Source of the DNA: Streptomyces sp. HM190
GTDB lineage: Bacteria; Actinomycetota; Actinomycetes; Streptomycetales; Streptomycetaceae
Length of the DNA stretch: 64,000 nt
Direction of reading: 5' to 3'
Assembly (NCBI RefSeq): GCF_009857135.1
Contig: NZ_CP047318.1
Span: 6,014,001 to 6,078,000 of the forward strand
Position numbers and translations under genes: made by a program. The stretch's first letter is position 1; every line of letters starts with the position of its first letter. Positions 8,971 through 17,182 of the stretch are shown in pieces. The notes under the pieces were generated by a model. It saw only the letters and a program-made list of their open reading frames with translations. It searched no databases and was not told the origin of the DNA.

Positions 8971-9411
8971 TCAGTGCTCAGGTGACTCAACTGCCGCCGA
9001 AGTGACCAGTTCTGTCAGTACTCCATGACAATCCTTCGGGTGCAGGAACGTGATCCGTGACCCCATGGAACCGCGTCGGGGCTCCTCGTACAGGACGCGT
9101 ACGCCCTTGTCCTTGATCGCGGCCGCGTCGGCGTCCACATCCGCCGTACCGAAGGCGATGTGGTGCACCCCCTCGCCGTTCTTCGCGAGCCACTTGGCGA
9201 CGGTGGAGTCCTCGCGGGTCGGCTCCAGGAGCTGCAGGTAGGAGGCGCCCCCGTCGTCCGTGCTGTTGATCTTGAGCATGGCCTCGCGCACGCCCTGCTC
9301 CTCGTTGACCTCGGAGTGGAACACTTCGAAGCCGTACGTCGCCCGGTAGAACTCGACGGTCTTGTCGAGGTCGAAGCAGGCGATCCCGATGTGGTCGATT
9401 CGCGTCAGCAT
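8971..9411 (-). CDS. mce: Methylmalonyl-CoA epimerase
   Basis: A 146-residue VOC-fold metalloenzyme that interconverts (2R)- and (2S)-methylmalonyl-CoA between propionyl-CoA carboxylase and methylmalonyl-CoA mutase. The two betaalphabetabetabeta modules begin at LTRIDHIGIACFDLD and at GEGVHHIAFGTADVD. Likely metal ligands are the His of IDHIG, the Gln of YLQLLEP, the first His of VHHIAF and the Glu of HGVLTELV. The length is normal. The gene is divergent from the thiolase across 148 nt, and the MeaB chaperone gene follows the thiolase, as in other streptomycetes. Confidence 0.92.
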   Translation of the reverse strand: MLTRIDHIGIACFDLDKTVEFYRATYGFEVFHSEVNEEQGVREAMLKINSTDDGGASYLQLLEPTREDSTVAKWLAKNGEGVHHIAFGTADVDADAAAIKDKGVRVLYEEPRRGSMGSRITFLHPKDCHGVLTELVTSAAVESPEH

Positions 9412-9506
9412 GGTGTCAGTGCAGCGCTCCTCGCGCCGTTACGCAACGTGCCAGCGATCACACTCACCGCCCGGTGACGGCACGGAGTGCCACTCAGTAC
9501 ATTCGA

Positions 9507-9524
9507 AGTAAACCCTCGTTCACT
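9507..9524. promoter_or_regulatory. Inverted repeat in the mce/thiolase divergent region
   Basis: AGTAAAC (9507-9513), CCTC, GTTCACT (9518-9524): the arms are complementary at six of seven positions. It is 36 nt before the thiolase ATG and is a plausible repressor site; no regulator is assigned. Confidence 0.35.
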
Positions 9525-9559
9525 CCTCGGCCGTGCAGGCTGGAAGGGGATCGCACCTC

Positions 9560-10762
9560 ATGACTGGAACGAACGGCAGGACCTCGGTGATCGTCGCGGG
9601 CGCGCGTACGCCCATGGGGCGGTTGCTCGGTTCGCTGAAGTCCTTCTCCGGAGCCGACCTCGGCGGCTTCGCGATCAAGGCCGCCCTCGACCGTGCGGGG
9701 ATCGGCGGCGACCAGGTGCAGTACGTGATCATGGGCCAGGTGCTCCAGGCCGGGGCGGGGCAGATCCCGGCGCGCCAGGCCGCCGTCAAGGCGGGCATCC
9801 CGATGAACGTGCCCGCCCTCACCGTCAACAAGGTGTGCCTGTCGGGTCTGGACGCCATCGCGCTCGCCGACCAGCTGATCCGCGCCGGCGAGTTCGACGT
9901 GGTCGTCGCCGGCGGCCAGGAGTCCATGACCAACGCCCCGCACCTGCTGCCGAAGTCCCGCGAGGGCCACAAGTACGGTGCGATCCAGATGCTCGACGCG
10001 ATGGCGCACGACGGGCTGACGGACTCCTTCGAGGGCATCGCCATGGGCGAGTCCACGGAGAAGCACAACACCCGCCTCGGCATCCTCCGTCCGGAGCAGG
10101 ACGAGTTCTCCGCCCTGTCCCACCAGCGGGCGGCCGCCGCGCAGAAGAACGGGATCTTCGACGCGGAGATCACCCCCGTGGAGATCCCGCAGCGCAAGGG
10201 CGAGCCGGTGGTCTTCAGCCAGGACGAGGGCATCCGCGGCGAGACCACCGCGGAGTCGCTGGGCAGGCTGCGCCCGGCGTTCGCCAAGGACGGCACGATC
10301 ACCGCGGGCTCGGCCTCGCAGATCTCCGACGGTGCCGCGGCCGTGGTCGTGATGAGCAAGGAGAAGGCCGAGGAGCTGGGCCTTCAGTGGCTCGCCGAGA
10401 TCGGCGCCCACGGGAACGTCGCGGGACCGGACAACTCTTTGCAGTCGCAGCCGTCGAACGCGATCCGGCACGCCCTGAAGAAGGACGGCCTGGACGTGGC
10501 GGACCTCGACCTCATCGAGATCAACGAGGCCTTCGCGGCGGTCGCCGTACAGTCAATGAAGGACCTCGGGGTGTCCCCGGAAAAGGTGAATGTCAACGGC
10601 GGCGCCATCGCCCTCGGTCACCCGATCGGTATGTCGGGTGCCCGTCTCGTCCTCCACCTCGCGCTGGAGCTGAGGCGGCGCGGCGGCGGTGTCGGCGCGG
10701 CCGCGCTGTGCGGCGGCGGCGGTCAGGGTGACGCGCTGATCGTGCGGGTACCCAAGGCCTGA
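9560..10762 (+). CDS. Acetyl-CoA C-acetyltransferase (thiolase)
   Basis: A 400-residue type II thiolase that reversibly condenses two acetyl-CoA to acetoacetyl-CoA or cleaves 3-ketoacyl-CoA. The nucleophilic Cys is residue 93 in TVNKVCLSGLDAI. The catalytic His is in NGGAIALGHPIGMSGAR, and the second Cys is in the C-terminal CGGGGQGDALI. The ATG at 9560 is preferred over an upstream in-frame GTG at 9533 because GGAAGGGG precedes it at usable spacing and the family N-terminus 'TSVIVAGARTPMGR' then begins normally. It is followed 46 nt later by meaB, probably as one operon. Confidence 0.92.
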   Translation: MTGTNGRTSVIVAGARTPMGRLLGSLKSFSGADLGGFAIKAALDRAGIGGDQVQYVIMGQVLQAGAGQIPARQAAVKAGIPMNVPALTVNKVCLSGLDAIALADQLIRAGEFDVVVAGGQESMTNAPHLLPKSREGHKYGAIQMLDAMAHDGLTDSFEGIAMGESTEKHNTRLGILRPEQDEFSALSHQRAAAAQKNGIFDAEITPVEIPQRKGEPVVFSQDEGIRGETTAESLGRLRPAFAKDGTITAGSASQISDGAAAVVVMSKEKAEELGLQWLAEIGAHGNVAGPDNSLQSQPSNAIRHALKKDGLDVADLDLIEINEAFAAVAVQSMKDLGVSPEKVNVNGGAIALGHPIGMSGARLVLHLALELRRRGGGVGAAALCGGGGQGDALIVRVPKA

Positions 10763-10808
10763 GGCCTTCTCCTCCCAGGTGTACGTGGCTGTTCGGAACG
10801 GAGCTGTG

Positions 10809-11765
10809 ATGCAGGACGTGCCCACGCTGGTGGCCCAGGCCAGGGAAGGGCGGCCGCGTGCCGTCGCCCGGCTGATCTCCCTGGTGGAGGGGGCGTCCCC
10901 CCAGCTGCGCGAGGTGATGGCGGCGCTGGCCCCGCTGACCGGCGGGGCGTACGTCGTCGGACTGACCGGCTCGCCCGGCGTGGGCAAGTCCACGTCCACG
11001 TCGGCGCTGGTCACCGCGTACCGGAAGGCCGGCAAGCGGGTCGGCGTGCTGGCGGTGGACCCGTCCTCGCCGTTCTCCGGGGGCGCGCTGCTCGGCGACC
11101 GCGTCCGGATGTCGGAGCACGCCTCCGACCCCGGCGTCTACATCCGCTCCATGGCGACCCGCGGCCACCTCGGCGGCCTGGCCTGGGCGGCGCCGCAGGC
11201 GATCCGCGTCCTCGACGCGGCGGGCTGCGACGTGGTGCTGGTGGAGACGGTCGGGGTCGGCCAGTCGGAGGTGGAGATCGCCTCCCAGGCCGACACCTCC
11301 GTGGTGCTGCTGGCGCCCGGCATGGGCGACGGCATCCAGGCGGCCAAGGCCGGGATCCTGGAGATCGGTGACGTCTACGTCGTCAACAAGGCCGACCGGG
11401 ACGGCGCCGACGCCACCGCGCGCGAGCTGAACCACATGCTCGGGCTCGGGGACTCGCGGGGCCCCGGCGACTGGCGGCCGCCGATCGTGAAGACGGTCGC
11501 GGCGCGGAGCGAGGGCGTCGACGAGGTCGTCGAGGCGCTGGAGAAGCACCGGGCGTGGATGGAGGAGCGCGGGGTGCTCGCCGAGCGGCGGCTCGCGCGG
11601 GCGGCGCGGGAGGTCGAGACGATCGCGGTGACCGCGCTGCGGGAGCGGATCGGGGACCTCCACGGCGACCGCCGCCTCAGCGCGCTCGCGGAGCGGATCG
11701 TGGAGGGGACGCTGGACCCCTACCGGGCGGCCGACGAGCTGGTCGCCGGCCTGACGGAGGGATGA
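10809..11765 (+). CDS. meaB: Methylmalonyl-CoA mutase-associated GTPase MeaB
   Basis: A 318-residue G3E-family GTPase that loads and protects adenosylcobalamin in methylmalonyl-CoA or related mutases. Visible are the P-loop GSPGVGKSTSTSALV, the switch region AVDPSSPFSGGALLGDRVRM, the VVLVETVGVGQSEVEI Walker-B/switch II block and the base-recognition NKAD in VVNKADRDGADA. ATG 10809 is chosen over GTG 10779 because GGAG lies just upstream and the protein then starts MQDVPTLVAQAREG as in homologues. The partner mutase is not adjacent; icmA at 24.9 kb is one candidate client. Confidence 0.92.
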   Translation: MQDVPTLVAQAREGRPRAVARLISLVEGASPQLREVMAALAPLTGGAYVVGLTGSPGVGKSTSTSALVTAYRKAGKRVGVLAVDPSSPFSGGALLGDRVRMSEHASDPGVYIRSMATRGHLGGLAWAAPQAIRVLDAAGCDVVLVETVGVGQSEVEIASQADTSVVLLAPGMGDGIQAAKAGILEIGDVYVVNKADRDGADATARELNHMLGLGDSRGPGDWRPPIVKTVAARSEGVDEVVEALEKHRAWMEERGVLAERRLARAAREVETIAVTALRERIGDLHGDRRLSALAERIVEGTLDPYRAADELVAGLTEG

Positions 11766-11846
11766 GGGCGCCTCCTGGGTCGGGGCCGGGGGTGCGTCGG
11801 CGGGTGCGGGTGCGTCGCGGGTTCTCGCGCGGTTCCCCGCGCCCGT

Positions 11847-11876
11847 GAAGGGGGACGGGCCTGCGGCCCGCCCTTC
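11847..11876 (+). terminator. Hairpin downstream of meaB
   Basis: GAAGGG plus CGGGC pairs with GCCCGCCCTTC with a small bulge on the 5' side. It lies about 80 nt after the meaB stop. Confidence 0.5.
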
Positions 11877-11894
11877 ATGCTGAAATGCAGCTGA

Positions 11895-11925
11895 GAAGCA
11901 CGGGGCGTGGCCCCGGTTGCTTTTC
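11895..11925. terminator. Bidirectional terminator between meaB and the PepSY gene
   Basis: AAGCACGGGG (11896-11905) pairs with CCCCG and TGCTT (11911-11922), followed by TTTTC. It sits between convergent genes. The form 'AAGCA-CGGGG...CCCCG-TGCTTTT' is a very common Streptomyces terminator. Confidence 0.7.
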
Positions 11926-12022
11926 AGGGGCGCGGGGCGGTGACCCACGCGGCTCCGCCGCCTGGGCGCGACCACCCCTCACCGGGCCGCAGTCGAACCA
12001 CGGCCCGGAAGGCATCCGGCGG

Positions 12023-12751
12023 TCAGTCGTTCGTGCGGTCGGCCGTGACCTTCCCCGTGTCCAGCGCCACGCGCCAGTCGCTGCCCGTGCCGTTCGCGGC
12101 GGTGGTGTCGACCTCCCAGGCCCTGTCCCGGCTCTCCTCGTCGAGGTCGACGGAGGTGACCGTGCCCTTGGCTGCGGCGGCCTCCGCGGCCTGCGCGGCG
12201 GTCACGGAGCCGCCCTTGAGCGCGCCCCGGATCTGCGCGGTCTCGGCGGCGTCGTCACCGTCGTCGTCCTGCTCGGTGTGCGAGCCGAGGACCTTCCCGG
12301 TGGCCGGGTCGATCCGGACGCTGTGCCAGGCGCCGCCGTTCGTCAGCACGTCGACGTCCCACACATGGGTCGTGCCCTCGTCGTCCAGGTCGGCGGAGAC
12401 CGCCGTGCCGGAGGTGTGCTTCAGCGCCGCCCTGATCGCGTCGGCGGCCGTGATCTGCGCGGCCTTTGCCTCGGCCGCGTTCTCGGCCTTGTCCTCGGCG
12501 TCCTCGTCCGTGTCGCGGGCGGCCCTGTCCTCGGCCGCGTCCTCCGCCTTGTCCTCCGCCTTGTCCTCGGCCCTGTCCCGCGCGGTGTCGTCGGTGTCCT
12601 GGGCGTCGTCGCGGTCGTCGCCGTCGTTCGACACCGTCACGGTCTTCTTCGCCGGCGCCTCGTCGTCACCCGCGACCGCGATGGCGGTCGCGGTGCCTCC
12701 GCCGATCAGGGCGGCGGCCGCTACGGTGGCGATGACGATGTTGCGCTTCAT
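12023..12751 (-). CDS. Secreted or membrane-anchored PepSY-domain protein
   Basis: A 242-residue protein. The N-terminal NIVIATVAAAALIGGGTATA is a signal peptide or anchor. Next comes a highly acidic stretch of about 60 residues rich in Asp, Glu, Ala and Lys (e.g. EDKAEDKAEDAAEDRA). Two PepSY repeats follow: the first contains ITAADAIRAALKHTSGTAVSADLDDEG and ends at VRIDPATGKVLG; the second contains VTAAQAAEAAAAKGTVTSVDLDEES and ends at VALDTGKVTAD. The start at ATG 12751 has GGAGGAAT upstream. It is divergent from a two-component system with phased repeats between them, so it is probably a target or an accessory sensor partner of that system. Confidence 0.87.
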   Translation of the reverse strand: MKRNIVIATVAAAALIGGGTATAIAVAGDDEAPAKKTVTVSNDGDDRDDAQDTDDTARDRAEDKAEDKAEDAAEDRAARDTDEDAEDKAENAAEAKAAQITAADAIRAALKHTSGTAVSADLDDEGTTHVWDVDVLTNGGAWHSVRIDPATGKVLGSHTEQDDDGDDAAETAQIRGALKGGSVTAAQAAEAAAAKGTVTSVDLDEESRDRAWEVDTTAANGTGSDWRVALDTGKVTADRTND

Positions 12752-12862
12752 GGGATTCCTCCGGAATGCGACGGGTGGCAACCGGTGACGGTGGTGTCGC
12801 CGGTCGCGGCTGGCTCGGGTGCCTCGTCTGCTTTCGACGTCGACCAATCTGGCCGAGCGACG

Positions 12863-12920
12863 CTGAAGCGCACCTGAAACCCCCTGAAGACCGCTTCAGG
12901 TTCGTTTTGCCAAGCTGAAC
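12863..12920. promoter_or_regulatory. Phased CTGAA half-sites, likely response-regulator operator
   Basis: CTGAAG at 12863, CTGAAA at 12874 and CTGAAG at 12884 are spaced 11 and 10 nt, one helical turn each. The third also forms an inverted repeat CCTGAAG-ACCG-CTTCAGG (12883-12900), and another CTGAAC occurs at 12915. Tandem half-sites one turn apart are typical of OmpR-family regulators. The array lies between the PepSY gene and the response-regulator gene. Confidence 0.55.
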
Positions 12921-12922
12921 GC

Positions 12923-13591
12923 ATGCGTCTGTTGATCGTGGAAGATGAGAAGCGGCTCGCGGTGTCCCTGGCCAAGGGGCTGACGGCCGAGGGCTACGCG
13001 GTGGACGTCGTCCACGACGGCGTGGAGGGCCTGCACCGGGCGAGCGAGGACGTGTACGACCTCGTCATCCTCGACATCATGCTGCCCGGCATGAACGGCT
13101 ACCGCGTGTGCGCCGCCCTGCGCGCCGCCGGCCACGACGTGCCGATCCTGATGCTCACCGCCAAGGACGGCGAGTACGACGAGGCCGAGGGGCTCGACAC
13201 GGGCGCCGACGACTACCTCACCAAGCCGTTCTCCTACGTGGTCCTCGTCGCCCGGGTGAAGGCGCTGCTCAGGCGGCGCGGCCCGGCCGGCGGGGCCTCG
13301 CCCGTGCACACGGTCGGCGATCTGAGGGTCGACACCGCCGCCCGGCGCGTGTTCCTCGCCGGCGACGAGGTCACCCTGACCGCCAAGGAGTTCTCCGTCC
13401 TCGAACAGCTCGTGCTCAGAGCCGGTGAGGTCGTGTCGAAGGCCGACATCCTGGAGCACGTCTGGGACTTCGCCTACGAGGGCGACCCGAACATCGTCGA
13501 GGTCTACGTCAGCACCCTGCGCCGCAAGCTGGGCCCGACGCTCATCAAGACCGTCCGCGGCGCCGGATACAGACTGGAGGTCCGCCCGTGA
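12923..13591 (+). CDS. OmpR-family response regulator
   Basis: A 222-residue regulator. The receiver domain (about 1-115) has the acidic pair in LLIVEDEKRLA, the phospho-acceptor Asp in DLVILDIMLPGMNG, the Thr in LMLTAKDG and the Lys in DYLTKPFSY. A winged-helix DNA-binding domain (about 130-220) contains LTAKEFSVLEQLVLRAGEVVSK and the final TVRGAGYRLEV. It overlaps the kinase gene by 4 nt (ATGA or GTGA type at 13588-13591), so the two are coupled. The CTGAA array begins 60 nt upstream of its ATG, which suggests autoregulation. Confidence 0.92.
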   Translation: MRLLIVEDEKRLAVSLAKGLTAEGYAVDVVHDGVEGLHRASEDVYDLVILDIMLPGMNGYRVCAALRAAGHDVPILMLTAKDGEYDEAEGLDTGADDYLTKPFSYVVLVARVKALLRRRGPAGGASPVHTVGDLRVDTAARRVFLAGDEVTLTAKEFSVLEQLVLRAGEVVSKADILEHVWDFAYEGDPNIVEVYVSTLRRKLGPTLIKTVRGAGYRLEVRP

Positions 13592-15015
13592 GGCGCCGAC
13601 TGGGCTCCGTGCGGGCCCGTGCCACGCTCGCCGCGACCATGGTCGTGGCCGTCGCCCTGGTCGCCGCGGGCGCCGCGGTGCTGCTCTCGCTGCGGTTCAC
13701 CCTCGTCGACAAGGCGGACGCCGAGGCCGACTCCGTGGCCCGCAGCGCCGCCTCGGCGCTCGCCCACGGCTTCGCGTACGACAAGCTGAACCTGCCGGAC
13801 GGCGACGAGAACCCCGTGGAGATCCTCGACCGCGACCAGAAGCCGGTCGTGGCCGGCGAGGACGTCGAGGGCATCAGCGTGAGCGCCGTCGCCTCCGAGC
13901 GGCTCAACTCCGAGACCAACGACGACGCCGACGACCGGGCGGAGGGCGACCACGAGGCGGAGGACGAGGACCGCCTGAAGTCCGGTGAGGTCGCGGACGA
14001 GACCTGGTACGGCGAGGGCACCGCGACCGTGGAGGGGGAGACGGCCGACTACCGGTTCGCCGCCGTCGACGTGATCACCAAGGGCGGGGTCCCGCTCACC
14101 GTCTACGCGGGCGCGCCGCTCGCCGTCGAGCAGGACGCCGTGGACACCGCCCTCACGACGATGCTGATCGGGCTGCCGCTGCTGCTGCTGACGGTCAGCG
14201 GGGTGACGTACCTGGTGACCCGGCGGGCGCTGCGGCCCGTCGAGGGCATCCGCGCCGAGATGGCCGCGATCACGGCGTCCGAGGACCTCTCGCGGCGCGT
14301 CCCCGAGCCGGACACCCACGACGAGGTCGCCCGTCTGGCCCGTACGACGAACGAGACCCTGGCGGCGCTGGAGAGTTCCGTCGAACGCCAGCGGGCCTTC
14401 GTCGCCGACGCCTCGCACGAACTGCGCAGCCCCATCGCCTCCCTGCGCACCCAGCTGGAAGTGGGCGCCGCGCACCCGGAGCTGCTGGACCTGGACGGGG
14501 CCCTGGAGGACACCGTGCGGCTGCAGAGCCTCGCTGCCGACCTGCTGCTCCTCGCCCGCCTCGACGCGGGGGAGCGGCCGCCGCAGGACGCGCGGTTCGA
14601 CCTCGCGCGGGTCGTCCGCGAGGAGGTGGACTCCCGTCCGGGGGTGGCCCTCGACAGCGTGGCGTCGCTGGAGGTCGGCGGCTCCCGCGGCCAGATCTGC
14701 CGGGTCCTCGGCAACCTGCTGGACAACGCCGCCCGCCATGCCCGCGACCGGGTCGCCGTCACCCTGCGCGCCGAGGCCGGCGAGGCCGTCCTCCAGGTCG
14801 TCGACGACGGCTCGGGCGTCCCCCTCGCCGACCGCGACCGGATCTTCGAACGCTTCGTCCGCCTGGACGAGTCCCGGGCCCGCGACGACGGCGGCGCCGG
14901 TCTGGGCCTGGCCATCGCCAGGGACATCGCCCACCGCCACGGAGGCACCCTGACGGTCGGCGACGCCCCCGGAGGCGGCGCCCTGTTCGAGCTACGGCTC
15001 CCCAGGGCGACCTGA
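13588..15015 (+). CDS. Two-component sensor histidine kinase
   Basis: A 475-residue membrane kinase. TM1 is at about residues 13-36 (TLAATMVVAVALVAAGAAVL) and TM2 at about 185-208 (LIGLPLLLLTVSGVTYLV), enclosing an extracytoplasmic domain of about 150 residues with an acidic patch (NDDADDRAEGDHEAEDEDR). A HAMP linker follows, then the H-box FVADASHELRSPIASLRTQLE, the N-box NLLDNAARHA, the D-box DDGSGVPLADRDRIFERF and the G-box GGAGLGLAIARDIAHRHGG. It phosphorylates the regulator encoded just upstream. The acidic patch resembles the acidic stretch of the divergent PepSY protein, which may mean cation sensing; that is inference. Confidence 0.92.
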   Translation: MRRRLGSVRARATLAATMVVAVALVAAGAAVLLSLRFTLVDKADAEADSVARSAASALAHGFAYDKLNLPDGDENPVEILDRDQKPVVAGEDVEGISVSAVASERLNSETNDDADDRAEGDHEAEDEDRLKSGEVADETWYGEGTATVEGETADYRFAAVDVITKGGVPLTVYAGAPLAVEQDAVDTALTTMLIGLPLLLLTVSGVTYLVTRRALRPVEGIRAEMAAITASEDLSRRVPEPDTHDEVARLARTTNETLAALESSVERQRAFVADASHELRSPIASLRTQLEVGAAHPELLDLDGALEDTVRLQSLAADLLLLARLDAGERPPQDARFDLARVVREEVDSRPGVALDSVASLEVGGSRGQICRVLGNLLDNAARHARDRVAVTLRAEAGEAVLQVVDDGSGVPLADRDRIFERFVRLDESRARDDGGAGLGLAIARDIAHRHGGTLTVGDAPGGGALFELRLPRAT

Positions 15016-15143
15016 GGGCACCCTCTTCGGGACACTGCGCCCCCACGCAACCACGGGGAACCGCGCGACCGGCCACGACGCACCCCGCGGCCGACCCACC
15101 CGCAGCCCCAGCGCCCGTGGTCTTCCGGCCCTCCGGCGGAGCG

Positions 15144-15620
15144 CTACGGCTTGCCGCGATGGCTGCGCAGGTGCTCCGCGACCGGTGTGAGCGCCTTGTG
15201 CAGCTCCTGCAGCGCGTCCTCCGGCAGCAGATCGATGAAGTGCCGCCGCACGGACGCCACATGGTGCGGCGCGACCCGCTGCATGGTCTCCAGTCCGTGC
15301 TCGGTGAGCACGGCGAACAGCCCGCGCCGGTCGGACTCGCAGTTCTCCCGGCGCACCAGGTCCGCGTTCTCCATGCGGGTGATCTGGTGCGACAGGCGGC
15401 TCTTGGACTGGAGGGTCGCGGAGGCGAGGTCGCTCATCCGCATCCGCAGGCCCTCCGACTCGGACAGGTTCACCAGGATCTCGTAGTCGTTCATTGTCAG
15501 GCCGAACGGCTGCAGATCCCTTTCGAGCTGGTGCGTCAATAGTCGGTTGACGTCCAGATGGGTGCGCCAGGCGCACTGCTCCGCATCGGTCAGCCAGCGC
15601 GTGGCCGTCTCGGTCTCCAT
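15144..15620 (-). CDS. MarR-family transcriptional regulator
   Basis: A 158-residue winged-helix regulator. The core shows LTMNDYEILVNLSESEGLRM, the recognition helix SDLASATLQSKSRLSHQITRMENADLV and the wing RRENCESDRRGLFAVLTEHG. A C-terminal helix follows for dimerisation. Its start lies beside an AT-rich patch with ACCTAAAAGGT, a possible autoregulatory site. The single Cys of RRENCESDRRG sits in the wing, so redox control is possible but not shown. Confidence 0.9.
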   Translation of the reverse strand: METETATRWLTDAEQCAWRTHLDVNRLLTHQLERDLQPFGLTMNDYEILVNLSESEGLRMRMSDLASATLQSKSRLSHQITRMENADLVRRENCESDRRGLFAVLTEHGLETMQRVAPHHVASVRRHFIDLLPEDALQELHKALTPVAEHLRSHRGKP

Positions 15621-15622
15621 GA

Positions 15623-15655
15623 ATGAAGTCTACCTAAAAGGTTGAAAGATGAACT
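15623..15655 (-). promoter_or_regulatory. Possible promoter/operator of the MarR gene
   Basis: An unusually AT-rich patch just upstream of the marR ATG contains ACCT-AAA-AGGT (15632-15642) and TTGAAAGAT. MarR proteins usually bind short palindromes of this kind overlapping their own promoter. The assignment is by position and symmetry only. Confidence 0.3.
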
Positions 15656-15730
15656 AGCGAGGGTTGTGGTGGTGCGGGTCGGAACATGACAGCGCGCACA
15701 CGTTCGATGTCACACTCCGCAGACTACCGC

Positions 15731-16534
15731 TCACAGCCCGAAGCGACGCTGGAGATCACCCAGCTGTCCGGGAAGGCGCGGTGCGGCGCCCTGCTGTCCG
15801 TGGTGCCCGGGTACCCCTCCGCCGCCGGGTACGCCCGGCTCGTGTGGAACCGTGCCCATCGCCTGCTCGGCCATCAGCGTCTCGGACGACTGGAGCAGCA
15901 CCGTGCCCGCCCCGACGAACTCGAACTGGTGCTCCTCGCCGGAGGCGCCGCCGATGCCCGTCAGTGCACGTAGACCGCCCATCACGCCCGTCATGTACCC
16001 GTGGTCGTAGTGGTGGCAGGGGGAGGGGCAGTCGGCCCACCCGACCAGCGCCTGCGGGTCGACCCGGATGGGGGGTTCCATGAACACCACGGGCCCGTTC
16101 GAGGCGGCCACGAACTTGCCGGTCCCGATGAGCGTCAGGAACCCCGGAACGATGGACTGCTTCAGCGCGAGACTTGGCTGAAAAGCGAGGAGGTTGCCGG
16201 AGCGAATGGTCAGGTTGCCCTCGTCCAGGTCGTACGAGTTGACGTCGAAGGCCCGGTCGGCCAGGAGCATCTTCCCGGAGCCCTCGGCGACCACCCAGTC
16301 GCTCGCGTGCAGAGGCGAATGGAAGGACGTACGGACGAGACGGTCCAGGCGGCCGTGCCCGACACCGTTGAACTCCATCTGCCCGTAGTAGGCGATCATC
16401 TTCCCCTTCTGCAGGAACCACTGGCTCCCCTTGAGCTCCACGCAGAAGGTGTAGTTGTTGACGTTGTCGTCGCTCGGCAGCGTCATCGGGTCGAAGACGG
16501 TCGGGCCGGCGACAGGGGCCCCGTACATGCTCAC
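15731..16534 (-). CDS. AIM24-family protein (third in a three-gene operon)
   Basis: A 267-residue member of the AIM24/DUF124 beta-sandwich family. Typical stretches are QKGKMIAYYGQMEFNGVG, the VAEGSGKMLLADRAFDVNSYDLDEG block, RSGNLLAFQPSLALKQSI, VVFMEPPIRVDPQALVGWAD and EEHQFEFVGAGTVLLQSSE. It adds a Gly/Pro/His-rich tail of about 45 residues (PGGGGVPGHHGQQG) absent from its two upstream paralogues. The GTG start overlaps the upstream stop (GTGA, 16531-16534) and has GGAGGAG before it, so it is coupled. The cellular role of AIM24 proteins in bacteria is not established. Confidence 0.88.
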   Translation of the reverse strand: MSMYGAPVAGPTVFDPMTLPSDDNVNNYTFCVELKGSQWFLQKGKMIAYYGQMEFNGVGHGRLDRLVRTSFHSPLHASDWVVAEGSGKMLLADRAFDVNSYDLDEGNLTIRSGNLLAFQPSLALKQSIVPGFLTLIGTGKFVAASNGPVVFMEPPIRVDPQALVGWADCPSPCHHYDHGYMTGVMGGLRALTGIGGASGEEHQFEFVGAGTVLLQSSETLMAEQAMGTVPHEPGVPGGGGVPGHHGQQGAAPRLPGQLGDLQRRFGL

Positions 16535-17181
16535 AGCTTCTCCTCCGAGGCCTGGACGTACACCACGCCGTTTCCGCTCAGCTCCAGCTGGAACGCCTCG
16601 CCGGAGCCGCGGCCCACCATGTCGCGCCAGCCGAGCGCGGTGGACAGCTTGTTGCGCACGTCGCCGTGGTGGGCGACGTACGCCTGGGGGTCCACGTGGA
16701 CCGGACGGTGGGGGGTGATCGGGACCTCGATGACGCCGCCGTGCGCCATCACGGCGACCGCGCCGTGGCCCTGGAGGGTGGTGGTGAACAGGCCCTGCCC
16801 GGTCACCTGGCCGCGGACCATGCCCATGACGCCGCCCTGCGAGCCCATGAACATCGTGCCCTGCTGGAGGGTGCCGTCGAAGGCCAGCAGCCGGTCGGCC
16901 TCCACGTACAGCGTGTCACCGGTCAGGTTGATCACCTGGATGTGGTGGCCGCCGTGCCCGAACAGCACGGTGCCGCTGCCCTCGACGGTCATCAGCGGGG
17001 TCGCCTCGCCCGCGACGCGGCGGCCGATCATCGACGCGATACCGCCCTGGCCGCCCTGGATGTTGGGCGTGAAGGACACCTCGCCCTTGTAGGCGAGCAT
17101 CGCCCCACGCTGGCTGAACAGCCGCTGGCCGGGCAGGACGGTCGCCTCGATCATCTTCGAGTTGATCTCACGGAAGGGCAT
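16531..17181 (-). CDS. AIM24-family protein (second in a three-gene operon)
   Basis: A 216-residue AIM24 paralogue. It begins MPFREINSKMIEATVLPGQRLF and shows the family pattern MLAYKGEVSFTPNIQGGQGG, VEGSGTVLFGHGGHHIQVINL, LYVEADRLLAFDGTLQQGT, GLFTTTLQGHGAVAVMAHGG and PVHVDPQAYVAHHGDV. The ATG at 17181 is 1 nt after the stop of the first gene, which supports this start over an upstream in-frame one at 17226. All three proteins probably work together; homologous triplets are common in actinobacteria, from memory. Confidence 0.9.
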   Translation of the reverse strand: MPFREINSKMIEATVLPGQRLFSQRGAMLAYKGEVSFTPNIQGGQGGIASMIGRRVAGEATPLMTVEGSGTVLFGHGGHHIQVINLTGDTLYVEADRLLAFDGTLQQGTMFMGSQGGVMGMVRGQVTGQGLFTTTLQGHGAVAVMAHGGVIEVPITPHRPVHVDPQAYVAHHGDVRNKLSTALGWRDMVGRGSGEAFQLELSGNGVVYVQASEEKL

Positions 17182-17182
17182 G

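Noticed and set aside
5344..8985. A 1213-residue plus-strand open frame opposite scy, and other long frames there
   Set aside because: It is the mirror of scy's Ala/Glu/Arg-rich codons (Leu/Gly/Arg-rich antisense), has no family motif, and its third-position pattern fits the minus strand.
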